From Apis mellifera (lineage: Eukaryota; Arthropoda; Insecta; Hymenoptera; Apidae): a stretch of 64,000 nucleotides of DNA. Position numbers and translations under genes: made by a program. The stretch covers positions 273,001-337,000 of the forward strand of contig NC_037652.1 in assembly GCF_003254395.2 (NCBI RefSeq), written 5' to 3'. This document shows, one piece after another, positions 26,076 through 37,977 of this stretch. Each line of letters starts with the position of its first letter. Position 1 is the first letter of the stretch. The notes below the pieces were generated by a model. It had not been told where the DNA came from. It did not search any database and worked only from the letters and a program-made list of their open reading frames with translations.

Positions 26076-26212
26076 TGATTGTAAAATGCAATAGAATTTC
26101 TATTACAGTAAATTCTATTACAATTGTAGATTTTTATGTAAATATATATTTTTCACATTATAAATATTTTTATTTTTCATAATAAAATATTTTACATGAA
26201 TGATATAAATAT

Positions 26213-26217
26213 ACATG

Positions 26218-26265
<48 letters not shown>

Positions 26266-26266
26266 G

Positions 26267-26301
<35 letters not shown>
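26213..26301. repeat. Duplicated ACATGCTA plus (TA)n microsatellite
   Basis: ACATGCTA followed by a long TA run occurs at 26,213 and again at 26,262: a microsatellite whose flank was copied with it. Confidence 0.9.
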
Positions 26302-26304
<3 letters not shown>

Positions 26305-28140
26305 AATATATTAATATATTAATATATATATATATTTATTTATTTATTTTTAATAGTATTTTATTTTATGTTTTTTTATATAAATTTTAGTCATATTTTA
26401 AATAAAAATATTCTAACTGTAATATTGAAATATATAATATATAATATATAATATTGAAAAATAAAACAATTTTGATTTGAAATTATCTATAAAAGAAATT
26501 AGAAAACTCTCAATTGAAATAATATGTTTCATTGCATTTTATAATGTAAAATAAACATTTTCAATTTAATTTTTTTAAACAATACCAATTTATTAGAAAA
26601 TCATGAAAAACTATTTTAATTTACATAATATTAAAATGCACATAAATTAGATATTAACATTTGGTAATAGAATACTATATTATGTGACATGTATCTTAAA
26701 TAATATTTTTTTACATATTGAATATTTGAAATTATTTTACTTGTATAAAGATTTATAGTTTATTTATTAGTATATATAATAGATAATCAAATAAAAATCT
26801 TTATTTGATTAATTCATTAATTTTTTATTGTAAATAAATTTAAAAGAAATTAATTAAATTAAATTAAAAATAATAATTTAACTTAAGAATTTATAAGTTG
26901 AAAACTTTTTGCTGTATATATATTATATTATTTAAATAATTCTTATTTTCTATGTATTCGAATGTAAATAATAAATAGTAAATATTGTTAGTATTACAAT
27001 TGAATATAAAAAATATTTCGTTTACTGTTTATGGATATTGATACTAATGAGAAAATCAATGAGAGAAGTTAATTATATATATGAAATATTATAAATTGTT
27101 CTATTTTATATTAATTTTATTTATATATAATATAATATTTAATATCTTAATATTTTATTCAAGTTATTAAATTCATGATGTGTAATGAATCTTACTTCAA
27201 AAAATTCATTAATTTTGAAATTTTACAAATATTTGAAAATACGTTTTCATTATTTTTTTCTTTATAAATAAATTTTGTTCATATTTTATAATAAGAAAAA
27301 AAGTCTTTATATTATATATAAAGACTATTATTTGATTTGATTTCTAAAAAAATATGTTAGTTAAGATTATTTTAAATAAAATATTAAAATTATTACAATC
27401 TAATTGTTATATATAATATAAACATATTATATCCATTGTATCATATATAATACATCTATTTAATATATATATTATATATATATATTATTAGTATATTTTA
27501 AAAATAATATTTTAATATTTTAAAAATAAATAATTAATATAATCATACTATTAGTAAAACTTATTTAATGAACTGAAAGATTTATCATGTAAGAAATATA
27601 TGTATATTTATATATTATTGTATGTATTATATTATATAATTTGTATGTATACATACATAAAATATGTATAAACATATATAATTAATTTTTTTTTAGTATA
27701 TATATACACTAAAAAAAATGAAAGAATTAAATAAATAATATAGATTAGAAATTTCTGAAACTACAAATTTAATAATTAGTTTTTAAATTTAATATTTATA
27801 ATAGATTTAAGAATAGAAAAAATGAAACTTTTCAGAATATCTAAAGTTATGAATATTGTAATTAATTTTTAGGTTATATTTTTTTAAATATAAATAATTA
27901 TTTTTCAAAATAGAACTACTTTAAGACTTCTTAATATCTAATAATGTTTAATATCATTACAAATCTATAAAATAATTTCTAATCTTCTTCTAATAAATCA
28001 ACATACAATTCACTTTGTAGAGTCCATAAAATACAATATTAAATCAAACATTCCTTTAATTCATTTTTCATACAGTCACATATAATATATCAAAACGAAC
28101 TAAAATAGTTTCTCTTCACAAACAATATTCATAAAAAGAA
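26302..28140. other. AT-rich block with two strong hairpins
   Basis: No gene. Perfect hairpins occur at 27,302-27,326 (AGTCTTTATAT, loop TAT, ATATAAAGACT) and 27,687-27,718 (TTTTTTTTAGT, 10-nt loop, ACTAAAAAAAA). Otherwise A/T runs. Confidence 0.6.
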
Positions 28141-28149
28141 TTGTGTAAA

Positions 28150-28650
28150 CATAAAATAAAGCACATTATCCGATTCAATTTATATACCATCGCCATTCAA
28201 TGTGGCGATGTAAAATGAAGAAATAGTTGAAACATTCTCAAACAACAAAAGAGAAATGAAACAATGAAAAGAGATAAGCGAGTGTTTCATGGAAATTGTT
28301 ATTTTTGTCTGTCTTTTTAAAAGCATTCTGTCTGGAAATCCTTCCAAGCATTAGCCCAACTGATGCGATTCGCGTTGCCAAATATATTCACAACGAGACA
28401 ACTTTTTCTCGTTTTAACGATTACTCGAATGAGGTGTCCATGTGCGAGATCACTGGCAAAGAGAAGATTTCTCTTCACGAAGGCCTTAATTCCATTTAAG
28501 TGGCCCTCTAACGATCGTTACGAAAGACATTAAGATGGCTTTAGCTCAGAGGCTTTGCCTGGCTATTCGTTAGAGTTGAGATTTGTTTAAAACCACGAAA
28601 CATGCGGAGGGACTACTACTGTGAGTAAAGGTTATTAATGTTACACTGTA
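28150..28650. other. Mixed-composition island at 28.2-28.6 kb
   Basis: About 500 bp of higher GC. It opens with a perfect hairpin (CATCGCCA at 28,188-28,195, loop TTCAATG, TGGCGATG at 28,203-28,210). A plus frame of 67 codons (28,296-28,499) begins with TTG and shows no known domain; overlapping plus and minus frames at 28,641-28,863 are also open. It might be an untranslated exon, a structured RNA or a conserved non-coding element. Confidence 0.4.
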
Positions 28651-30695
28651 TGTGAAATATTTTCTGCAAATAACACAGTGAAACGAACGTTTGTTAACCT
28701 TGGTTGGTTCGTACTAACGAAATATGCGAAAAGGTTATATATGGTATTGTTAAACTTTATGAGATTTTTTTTTGAGAAATACCGAGTGAGTTTAATTACA
28801 TGTTTCAGGTTAAGAGAGAAAATTTTGTTTAAGGCAGTATTAATATTTTTAATTTTCATTTGAAATTTAAATTTGAAATAACTTTAAATTTTATGTTCTA
28901 CGAATTATTGTATATAGAATTAGTTTTTTTTAGTTTGTACACATAAAACATCACAATAAAAAGAATGTTGATATTATGAAATATTAATTACTCAAACTTT
29001 TATTATTTAACTAATTATCTGCATGTAAAATAAATACATTAGTTAAAATAGTATATCTGAAAATATTTACAGATTATTACATTTTTTTAGAAATGTATTT
29101 TGAATACTTATTTAAAAATAATTAAATCACCTTCTAATACATTAATTCATTTGTCTAGTTCATATTAATATTTTTTAATAAATATTTGAAAATTTTTAGT
29201 TTTAATTTTTGATTAAAAAATATTTAGAAATTTGAATTTTTAATTTTTCATAAATGATTATATATATTAAAGATTTCTTTCCTATTTAATTAATAAGAAT
29301 AACAAATGTTCTATTGTTATTGTTATAAATTAAAAAAAACTAGAATTGATTTATTAAATAGCTAAAATAACTCCAATTTCAATTTCTAATTTCACTTTTC
29401 AGCATTTTCAACAATAATTTAAGTTTTTTATTTTCCAAAGTTATAGTTTCCAAAGTTTAGATTTTAGCAGTAATTTATAAGCAAGTATAATTTCCTTACA
29501 TTATTTCAAATTCTTAATAGCAATTATTTGAGACTATTGTATAATAAAAAAGACCATTTTATGAGTCACATTTATGTCTTATGTCTTGCAATCAACACAG
29601 AAACAGCAATCATAAGGATTCTGAACCTCATGCATTGCGATAAAATATCATAAAAAATTATTCTTGGAAACTATTTTTCAAGATAACTATTGATTCTCTT
29701 TCATTTCTTTTTAATTATATTTTCGAAAATAATTATTGAAAAAAGAACCAAAATCCATGATAATTTTCAAAAAAAAGAAAAGAATTCAAACAGTTGTCGC
29801 GAAAAACATTCAAAAAGTTTAATCAGATAACAATTAGTTGCAGAAATCAGAAAACAAAAGTTAATTACATCACAATTAAATATCAGAATTCAATCGTCAG
29901 TCAGTTGCAAAAAACGGAATGAATTGTTAATAAAGTCATTAAAAACAGCTATATAATTATAACTATGGATAGTTGTATCCTTCTAAATATTTAATGGTAT
30001 TTAATTGAGACAATTTTTTTTGTACAAATATTAAAGTCATTCTCTGTTGATTTAATATAATTATCTATTAATTGAATATAATATATTAAGATGATTTATG
30101 ATTTATTGTATTTTTTTTTTTTTTTTTTACTATAAACATATGTATCATTTATTTTTACTGTAAACATATGAAGAAATTGTATAAAATATTTGAAAAAATG
30201 AATATTTCAGTTTCTTTTAAAGAAAGAAAAAAAGTACAAGATTATTTTTATCTAAATATTTTTAAAGTTATGGAGATTATAAAATTATCAATTTCAATTG
30301 ATTATCGATCAAAGTGCAATTTATTATCTAATATAATATAATATAAAAATTATGTATAAAAAAAAAATTATTAACGAAAAATTCTGCAATTCTAAATGTA
30401 AAAAAAACATGATCTATAAAACTATACATGCCACTATATATTAAATGATTGAATGATAACTCCAATCTTTGGATTAAAAAATATAAATATACTATTGCAT
30501 AATTAATTTCAATGTCATAAAATGACAATATATTAGTATTTCATAATATTTTATTGTATCAAAAATATTAAAACAATTTATAAACTAACAACGTATTTAT
30601 TCAACAACGCAACAATAAAAAATAGAATGGAAAACCTCTATGTAATGGGAAAAAAAAAGCTTTAAAAAAATTTAAAAACTAATGAGAAAAGACGT
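28651..30695. other. AT-rich non-coding block
   Basis: No gene. A T run of about 19 lies at 30,110-30,128, followed by a doubled ACTRTAAACATATG word. The part 29,560-29,960 is somewhat less AT-biased but shows no structure I can name. Confidence 0.5.
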
Positions 30696-30699
30696 TTAT

Positions 30700-31130
30700 A
30701 TTCATTTTCATTTGCATCAAAGATGCGCTTATTTCTAGAAGGAAATTAGGATCATACGTGGAAATGAAAAAGAATTATCAACGAGACAAGAGAAACCGCC
30801 ATAGCTAAGGAAGGCGAGATTTAATTATGAGAAACATGAAGGAGCCTCCGTATCTATCCATGGAGTGAATTATAAATTACGGAAGGAATATTACATCTAG
30901 ACAAGCAGAATAGAAAGGAGCAGCCAGATTCGCACATCTGCATTCGCAATTGCCTTTATGCAAGACAGCTCTCTACCGACTAATCGCGCATCTTCTAATT
31001 CAGAAGATTCGTTTAGATAATGTTACCGGATGATGAAACTCGATTCTGCCCTGTTTGCTACGATTTCAACATTAATCTTTGATTTGGAATGATTATTCGT
31101 AATCGTACCTTATTTGAAAGACTAACTTCC
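30700..31130. other. Mixed-composition island at 30.8-31.1 kb
   Basis: About 430 bp with GC-bearing words (GAGAAACCGCCATAGCTAAG, GGAGCCTCCGTATCTATCC, TACCGACTAATCGCGCATC). There is a small CTTCTAATTCAGAAG hairpin near 30,991. Every frame is interrupted. Candidate conserved non-coding element. Confidence 0.4.
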
Positions 31131-32735
31131 GATGTAAAACTGAAAAAAAAAATTAATTTTTGAAATAATTAATTAATAGAAATAAATAAATATTTATATT
31201 ATTTCGAATGATATAAGATTTGACAAAAAATACTTTATAATATTTCCATTTCTTTGTATTTCTTATTATTTAATCTTCGTATTATTTTATTTTTAAAAAA
31301 TTATTTTCGATTTCTTATTTTTTATAATCAAATATAAATAATAAATAATAAATAATATTATATATTATATTATATATAATATTATAATTGAATGTAAATA
31401 GTAAATAATATTTGCTCAAAATTAAAACATCAAATAAAATATTATTTTAAATTTACTCATGAAAATAAGTTTTTAATATTTTGTCTTAAATAGATTTAAA
31501 TTTTCTCCAGCTCTATCAAATAATGCTATATTTTAAAGAAAAAATATGGAAATTGTTATTGAAATTAATTAATATTTGAAGACTTATTTCACGTCATATT
31601 ATAAATACAACTATAGAAAATATTCATTTAAAATATAATAAATGAAATTATTAATTAAAGTAATAATTTTCATGATATCTTTTTTTATATTAAAAATAAT
31701 TATTTGAATTACATTTATGTTTAACTTGCATTGATCGTTTTAAATATTATTTTTTATGTTTCTTATTTAATAAAAAATATAATTAGAGAAATTAAGCTTT
31801 TTTGAATTAAATTTTTTAATTATTAAGTCTCATTATAATATCAATGGTTATGAAATTGAAAAACAATTTTTTAAATAGGATTTAAAGATAAAATTTGAAG
31901 ATAGTGAATTTAAAGATAAAAAATTTGAATTTAGAAATAAAAATTTGAAAGACATTGCACATAATTTAACCCAAATTTTTCAAATCGTTATCTTACACAA
32001 AATTAAATATTTGTTAATAATTACAACATTGCAATACAATGTCTTAAAATGATTAAAATAAGATAATGTAATTTTAATAATAATATAATAATAATATAAT
32101 AATAAAATTAATATATACAGATATAGTTCCTTCAACTAAATATATATTATGAAAAATATTTTAAGATTATGAAATATATTTTCATATATGTAATATTTTA
32201 ATATATTATTTTATATTTAATATTTTATTTTATAAATATTGATGTAAATTTTTTTATATATATTTCTACATATTATCAAAAATTAATTGTAAGCATTTTA
32301 GAATTAGAACAGTCGGAAAATTTTTACCAAACTAGAAATATTTCTCACGAATTCTTGGTAAAGATTCTAAGAACATTAGTTCCTTATAGCCTGATTTATT
32401 TAAAGAGAATGTATAAAACAAAAATATATTTATACAAATAAATATTTTATATTTTTTTTGACGAATAAAAACATTAAACAAATATTAATTTCTTATTCAC
32501 ATTAATCTATGAAATTTAAATATGAATTTTAAAATATAATTATATAATAAATATAAATATAAAATATAACAAATAGAATTACTTCAATAATTAAATATTC
32601 CATTATATTTATAATAAATAAATATAAAAGTACACATTTCAATTAATTATTCCAGATTTATTAAAAAATGTATCACATAGTTAAAATATATAAAAAAATT
32701 ATTATATATTTTTAAAATATGTTTATAATAAATTA
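31131..32735. other. AT-rich non-coding block
   Basis: Nothing recognisable. Confidence 0.5.
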
Positions 32736-32736
32736 T

Positions 32737-32874
32737 ATTATTATCATTATAATTATTTATATCATCATCATCATCATCATCGTCGTTGTCGTCATCGTCG
32801 TTGTCGTCGTCGTCGTTGTCGTCGTCGTCGTCGTCGTCGTCGTCATCATCATCATCATCATTATTATTATTATT
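32737..32874. repeat. Graded triplet array: ATT / ATC / GTC / ATC / ATT
   Basis: A trinucleotide tract about 110-130 bp long, symmetric in composition: ATT-type units outside, then ATC, then a central block of GTC with a few TTG and ATC interruptions, then ATC and ATT again. On the minus strand one frame reads GAC/GAT (aspartate) repeatedly; on the plus strand it reads valine/isoleucine. Neither is set in a larger frame, so it is a microsatellite, not a gene. The GTC core is one of the most GC-rich stretches in the window. Confidence 0.95.
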
Positions 32875-32937
32875 TTAAAATACTTTATAAAATTAATTTT
32901 CTTGAATTAAAATAACAAAATGTATATAATATTAAAA

Positions 32938-32940
<3 letters not shown>

Positions 32941-32991
<51 letters not shown>

Positions 32992-33072
32992 ATACTAATA
33001 TATAAAACTTGTTTTTTGAATTAAAATAATAAAATTAATTAATATTATCATATTAATAATCATTTATATTAC

Positions 33073-33109
<37 letters not shown>

Positions 33110-33525
33110 TATTATATATTATATATATTTATATATAATATTTGTGAATTGTGAATATATTTTGTTAATAAATTAACAAAATTTTATTTTGATAATGAAT
33201 AATGAAACCAACCTCTAAAATTTTAATTAAGTTTTAAAATTTTATTTTTTTCATTTCTTAAGATTATATTATTCTAGTGATATAAGACATTAAAATAAAA
33301 CGAAACTTTGAATTATGCGGATTGTTGCGAATTTAATATTCTATTACTCTATTGTAAAAAATATTTTTAGTCGAAATATTCACAATATATCAAAATGCTG
33401 CAATCATGCATTATATATTATATATATTATATATATATTTATATATATAAATATATATATAATATATATAATATATAAATATATAATATATATATATATA
33501 TATATATAATATATAATATATAATA

Positions 33526-33564
<39 letters not shown>

Positions 33565-33620
33565 TAATATATTTTATATATAATATATATAAATATATAC
33601 AATATTCACAAAATATATAT
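32941..33620. repeat. Cluster of AT microsatellites
   Basis: TA runs at 32,943-32,983, 33,078-33,105 and a long imperfect TATA/ATAAATA tract from about 33,412 to 33,600. Tyrosine/isoleucine-rich open frames across it on both strands are artefacts of the repeat. Confidence 0.9.
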
Positions 33621-35095
33621 ATAATATTCACGAAAATATAATATAAAACAAAATTGTTAATTTTGATACGATATTTGTAAGATCTATAAAAACTTTTGTA
33701 TCTGATTATATCTGTATTATTATATTTTATTGTTATTATATTTACATTTATATTTACATATTACATACAAATATATTATTTTTAAAAATATTAAAAATTT
33801 AAGAAATTTACATATATATACATAAATTGTTTTAAGTATTTAAAATAAAGCATTTTTTTCATATTATAATATTATAAATATTTTTGTATGATAATAATAA
33901 AATTTAATGTCATGTTTTTATAATTTTATAATTTAATTATTTTATAATAATTTTAAAGTTTCAGTTAATTTTAAAATTTGTAATATTTTAAAAAGAATGT
34001 AATCTATTTCTATTGTTTTTTTTTAATTACATAATAGATATTTATCATTTTTTTGAATTAAAACATTTTATTTGGATATATATAAAAATACATCTATCTC
34101 AATTTTAATAAAAAAAAATAACATGTTAGTTATTTTTCAAATTTATAATTATGTAATTTATATATTAATAATTTATTTCTTTTAAATTTTAAAAAATGTT
34201 TAACTGCATAGTATAAAAACTAATTTTTTTTAAAGTATTTTCTTTAAATTTTAAAAATATTTTTCTAAAAAAAAATTATAATAAACTTATTAAAAAATTA
34301 TATTGAAATTTTAATATAAATAATTACATTTTTACTTTACACTTCATTAAGATTCTCTTAAATTTCAAGAATTTTAAATATGATCCATTTATTTATATTA
34401 TTATAATTTTAAAAATAGTTTTATTTATAAAATTCACATATGTTTCTAATTTTCTTGATATTTATTTCTTTCTTTATTTTGAAATCCACGTATTCTTATT
34501 TCTTCCTTGGTTTTAGATTTCAAAAATATTAAATTCTATTTGCTTTCAATAAAATTACTTTCACTTTTCAAATTTATGTGTGTTCTTAATTCTTTCTATA
34601 TATCTTATATTTTGAAAATATTAAATATTAAATTTTAAATTTTATCAAAAACATTTTTTGATCCTTAAAATCTACATACGCTCCTCTATTTTTTTTTAAA
34701 ATTAAAATATTTGAAATTTTTTAAAAATTTTCGATTTTAAAATTTTTCATTTTTATTCTTAAAATCTATAAATACATTATATTTTCTCTCCATAATTTTT
34801 TTTTTTTTAAATTTTTCTTTCATAATTTCAAAAATCTTTTACTCCTAAAATCTATATATATTTGTAATTTATATCTATATATCTATATATTATATTTAAA
34901 AAATCATTACAAATAATTTTATAAATTATAAATGAATAAAATATTCCAAAAATAAGAAATTATCTTTTAACCAAAAGACATTCTTTTCTTCCATTCTAAA
35001 TTTGTCCATGGAATTAATAAATACACAAGCCATTCGATTTTCGGCTAATCTCATTCGGCAACCAAATAATAGTACAAAATAGCCGCTTTGTATCG
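33621..35095. other. AT-rich non-coding block
   Basis: Nothing recognisable; loosely repeated TTTTAAAATCTA-type words at 34,480-34,870. Confidence 0.5.
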
Positions 35096-35420
35096 AAACT
35101 ATTTGCAAATTTCATTAGAATGATTCAACGATTTTTATCAGAACCATTGGATTTATAAGATTCAATGCTTTTGTAAATAAACATATTTTCCTCGATTCAT
35201 CGCCGTTTGTTGATCGATCGTTTCGAATTGCTACCTTAAGAGGAAATCAAATAAACGGAGAGAATGTGTAAAAAAAAAAAATACTATTAATATATGATCC
35301 TTTATTTATACTCTTGATGCTTACAGAAATTATAATTGATTTTATTTGTAGCCATACGCGTGGATATTTCCTACGTTTTTAATCATTTTCTGGATTTGCG
35401 GATTCTAATTGATTATCCGA
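34926..35420. other. Weak mixed-composition island at 35 kb
   Basis: GC-bearing words such as CGATTCATCGCCGTTTGTTG and CCATACGCGTGGATATTTCC. A minus-strand 60-codon frame (34,926-35,108) has no recognisable domain. Function unknown. Confidence 0.3.
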
Positions 35421-35954
35421 TATCTGAAAGTAATTAAACTAAACAAATGGAGTTAAAGAATGTTAAAAGTTAAAGAAAATGATGATAATAATTCGGATTT
35501 ATACTTTCAGTGAAAGTTTGTTCAATTTTGGAAATGCAAGAAAAAAAATTATGAATTTATGAATTATTTCAAAATTATGAATTATTTCAAAGAAATTTAT
35601 TCAATTCAATTAAATATTAGTAGCTAACATATTAAATGAAATAATTTACAATTCCATCATTGTATTTAAGACTTATCATTAAAATTTATATATTATTTGA
35701 AAAAAATTTAATAATTTATTTTTCAATCTATCTTATATTGTTTTATTTATTATTTAAATTTTTAATAATTTAATCTTGAAAAATTAAGATCTTAATTTAA
35801 AAAAATTCATATATTCTTTAAGATATATGATATTTATGTTTATACAATATAAATATAATATATATAATATATATAAATTTAATCTATGTCTTTCACAAAC
35901 CAATTTTAGGAATTAATGAAGATAATAATTAATAAAGCATCATTATATTATTCA

Positions 35955-36020
35955 TTACATTATTCATTATATTCAGGATCGAATCTCGTTATTCAATGCG
36001 ATTTTCATTCACTTGTTTGC
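35955..36020 (+). repeat. Possible diverged 60-bp repeat, copy 1
   Basis: Aligns without gaps by eye to about 37,159-37,218, near 40 of 60 positions, around a shared ATCGAATCTC word. It is short and most differences are transitions; the relation is plausible but not certain. Confidence 0.4.
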
Positions 36021-37080
36021 AGGTAATAATAGAATCAAGTTCAAAAGATATTTACAAATCTAAATCAAAAACATGCAAAACATTTATAGAAAAGTTTTCC
36101 AATTTTATTAATAAAATATAATGATTAATATAAAATATTTAATCTTTTATAGGCTGAATTTAAATTTCAGAATAATTTTGAAAATTTGAAATACTTATTA
36201 AGTACTTGATTATCGAGTTAATTAAAAAATAAATTATTTCTAATAATTAATCGGGAAAAACCTAATTATAAATATGTTATGAAATAAATAGAAAATTAAT
36301 AATTTTTAAATATGAACATATTGATTTTTTTAAATTTATTTAATATTTTATACAATTTCTTCTCTAATATAATTATTAATTAAAATATGTGAAAAATATT
36401 AATTTAATTAATTTAATATATTGCATCTAATATTAATAGAAGAGGAAACACTATAATTATTTGAATAAAAATTAAATTTATGAATACGTGAATAAAATTA
36501 TAAAATTTATTAAATAATTTTTTAATTTAAACATTTATTGCATAAAAAAACACAATTTATAGAAGAAATTATGAAATATAAATTAAAAATTTTTTTTTAA
36601 ATTTTAATTCATTAAAAATCTCATTTTTAAGTAGCATCACAAGATACGTTTTTAAAATTATCAACATTTTCAGATATGCTAATTCAAACATGTATTCACC
36701 TTCTTTTCGATAATCGGTTATTAAATATTCAAAATTTGGATAATTAATGTTCGACATTTTATTATATTTTGATATTAGAAGAAATCCTGTTATATAAGTA
36801 GTAATATAATTAGAATCAGATATGTTTTATTAAAATTTTGAAAAATTTTGGAAAATTATAAACTGTAAAAAGATTTTTTTGTGCTTTTATTTCCATTTCA
36901 TCATTCAATTATTTAAAAGTAATATTTTTACAATATAATTTACAATATAATTTCATTAAAAAGATAAAGATATACAATATTTCCAAAAAAATCCAAGAAA
37001 AATAATACATTTTTATATAGCAGGCATTATTTATTAGACTATAATGTATCAGAATAAAAAATACAAAGAATAAATATCAA
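36021..37080. other. AT-rich non-coding block
   Basis: No gene. A minus 62-codon frame at 36,569-36,757 lacks features. Confidence 0.5.
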
Positions 37081-37084
37081 TATT

Positions 37085-37660
37085 CTTGTTTCTTTTTTAT
37101 ATATATTCTAGCGAAGTACTATTCTATCAATCATTCGAAATTCGTTTTCTTTCAAATCATCACTTCATTCACAATCGAATCTCACTACTCGACCCAATTT
37201 CCATCTTCTTATTTACAAAAGATCCGAGAGGCGATTCCACAAGGAATAGAAGATCGATTTTCTCGCAACTTCTTTTCTGGTCAGGATAATCTCTTCTGGA
37301 AACGAGTTGAGCTAAGCATAGTTTCCCGCCATAAACATTTCTGTCGTCGATCTATTGTTCGCCACGTGGACGACTGAGGCCGATCCATAAGTCATTACAC
37401 GTCGACTGGTTGATTATGATCTCCATTGTAACGACTGCGTCGTGAGCATTGTTCGTCGAGCCACCTGTATTCTTCCGTATGACTAGCGTAGTATTAGAAA
37501 GCCATACGCCGCTTATCCGAGCATATTCCCATTATTCAACGAAACCCAGAAGGCACAGAGCGACACATTTCGTCGCCTCGAGTACGATAGTGCGGGAAAC
37601 GTGAGATCTATGCCTATGCTAGAATATCAAGACTATCGTATGTAGGTATTTGATACGATC
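37085..37660. promoter_or_regulatory. Largest GC-rich island; candidate regulatory or exonic element
   Basis: About 550 bp that are clearly more GC-rich than the neighbours, with many CpG words (GTCGTCGATC, ACGTCGACTGG, CGTCGCCTCGAGTACG). A CACGTG E-box lies at 37,363-37,368 within GCCACGTGGA. No frame stays open across the island. The left part may be related to 35,955-36,020. It could be a promoter with an untranslated exon, or an enhancer; neither is proven. Confidence 0.4.
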
Positions 37661-37878
37661 TGATAGTATTTCTGTATCTTATAGAACTGTTATAAGTCAA
37701 CATTTTCAAATTTTATAGAGGAATAAAGTTGCAAACGAGTTTTTGGAATCAATTTAAAGTCAATATATTTTGTTATCTATAAGTATCTATTTAGATATTA
37801 TTTAGATAATTATGTACAATAAAAATTTCGATGATCTTAGAATGTACTATTACAATCAACATTCTAAAAAATTTTTAT

Positions 37879-37977
37879 TATATATTATATTATATTATAT
37901 TATATTATATTATATTATATTATATTATATTATATTATATTATATTATATTATATTATATTATATTATATTATATAT
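37879..37977. repeat. (ATATT)~19 pentanucleotide array
   Basis: About 95 bp of an almost pure 5-bp repeat, unusual in a region otherwise full of dinucleotide TA runs. Confidence 0.95.

Noticed and set aside
32719..32910. 63-codon plus-strand frame of Val/Ile repeats
   Set aside because: Produced entirely by the triplet microsatellite; no start context or extension beyond it.
33315..33631. Tyr/Ile-rich frames on both strands
   Set aside because: Artefacts of TA/TATA tracts; open in several frames at once.
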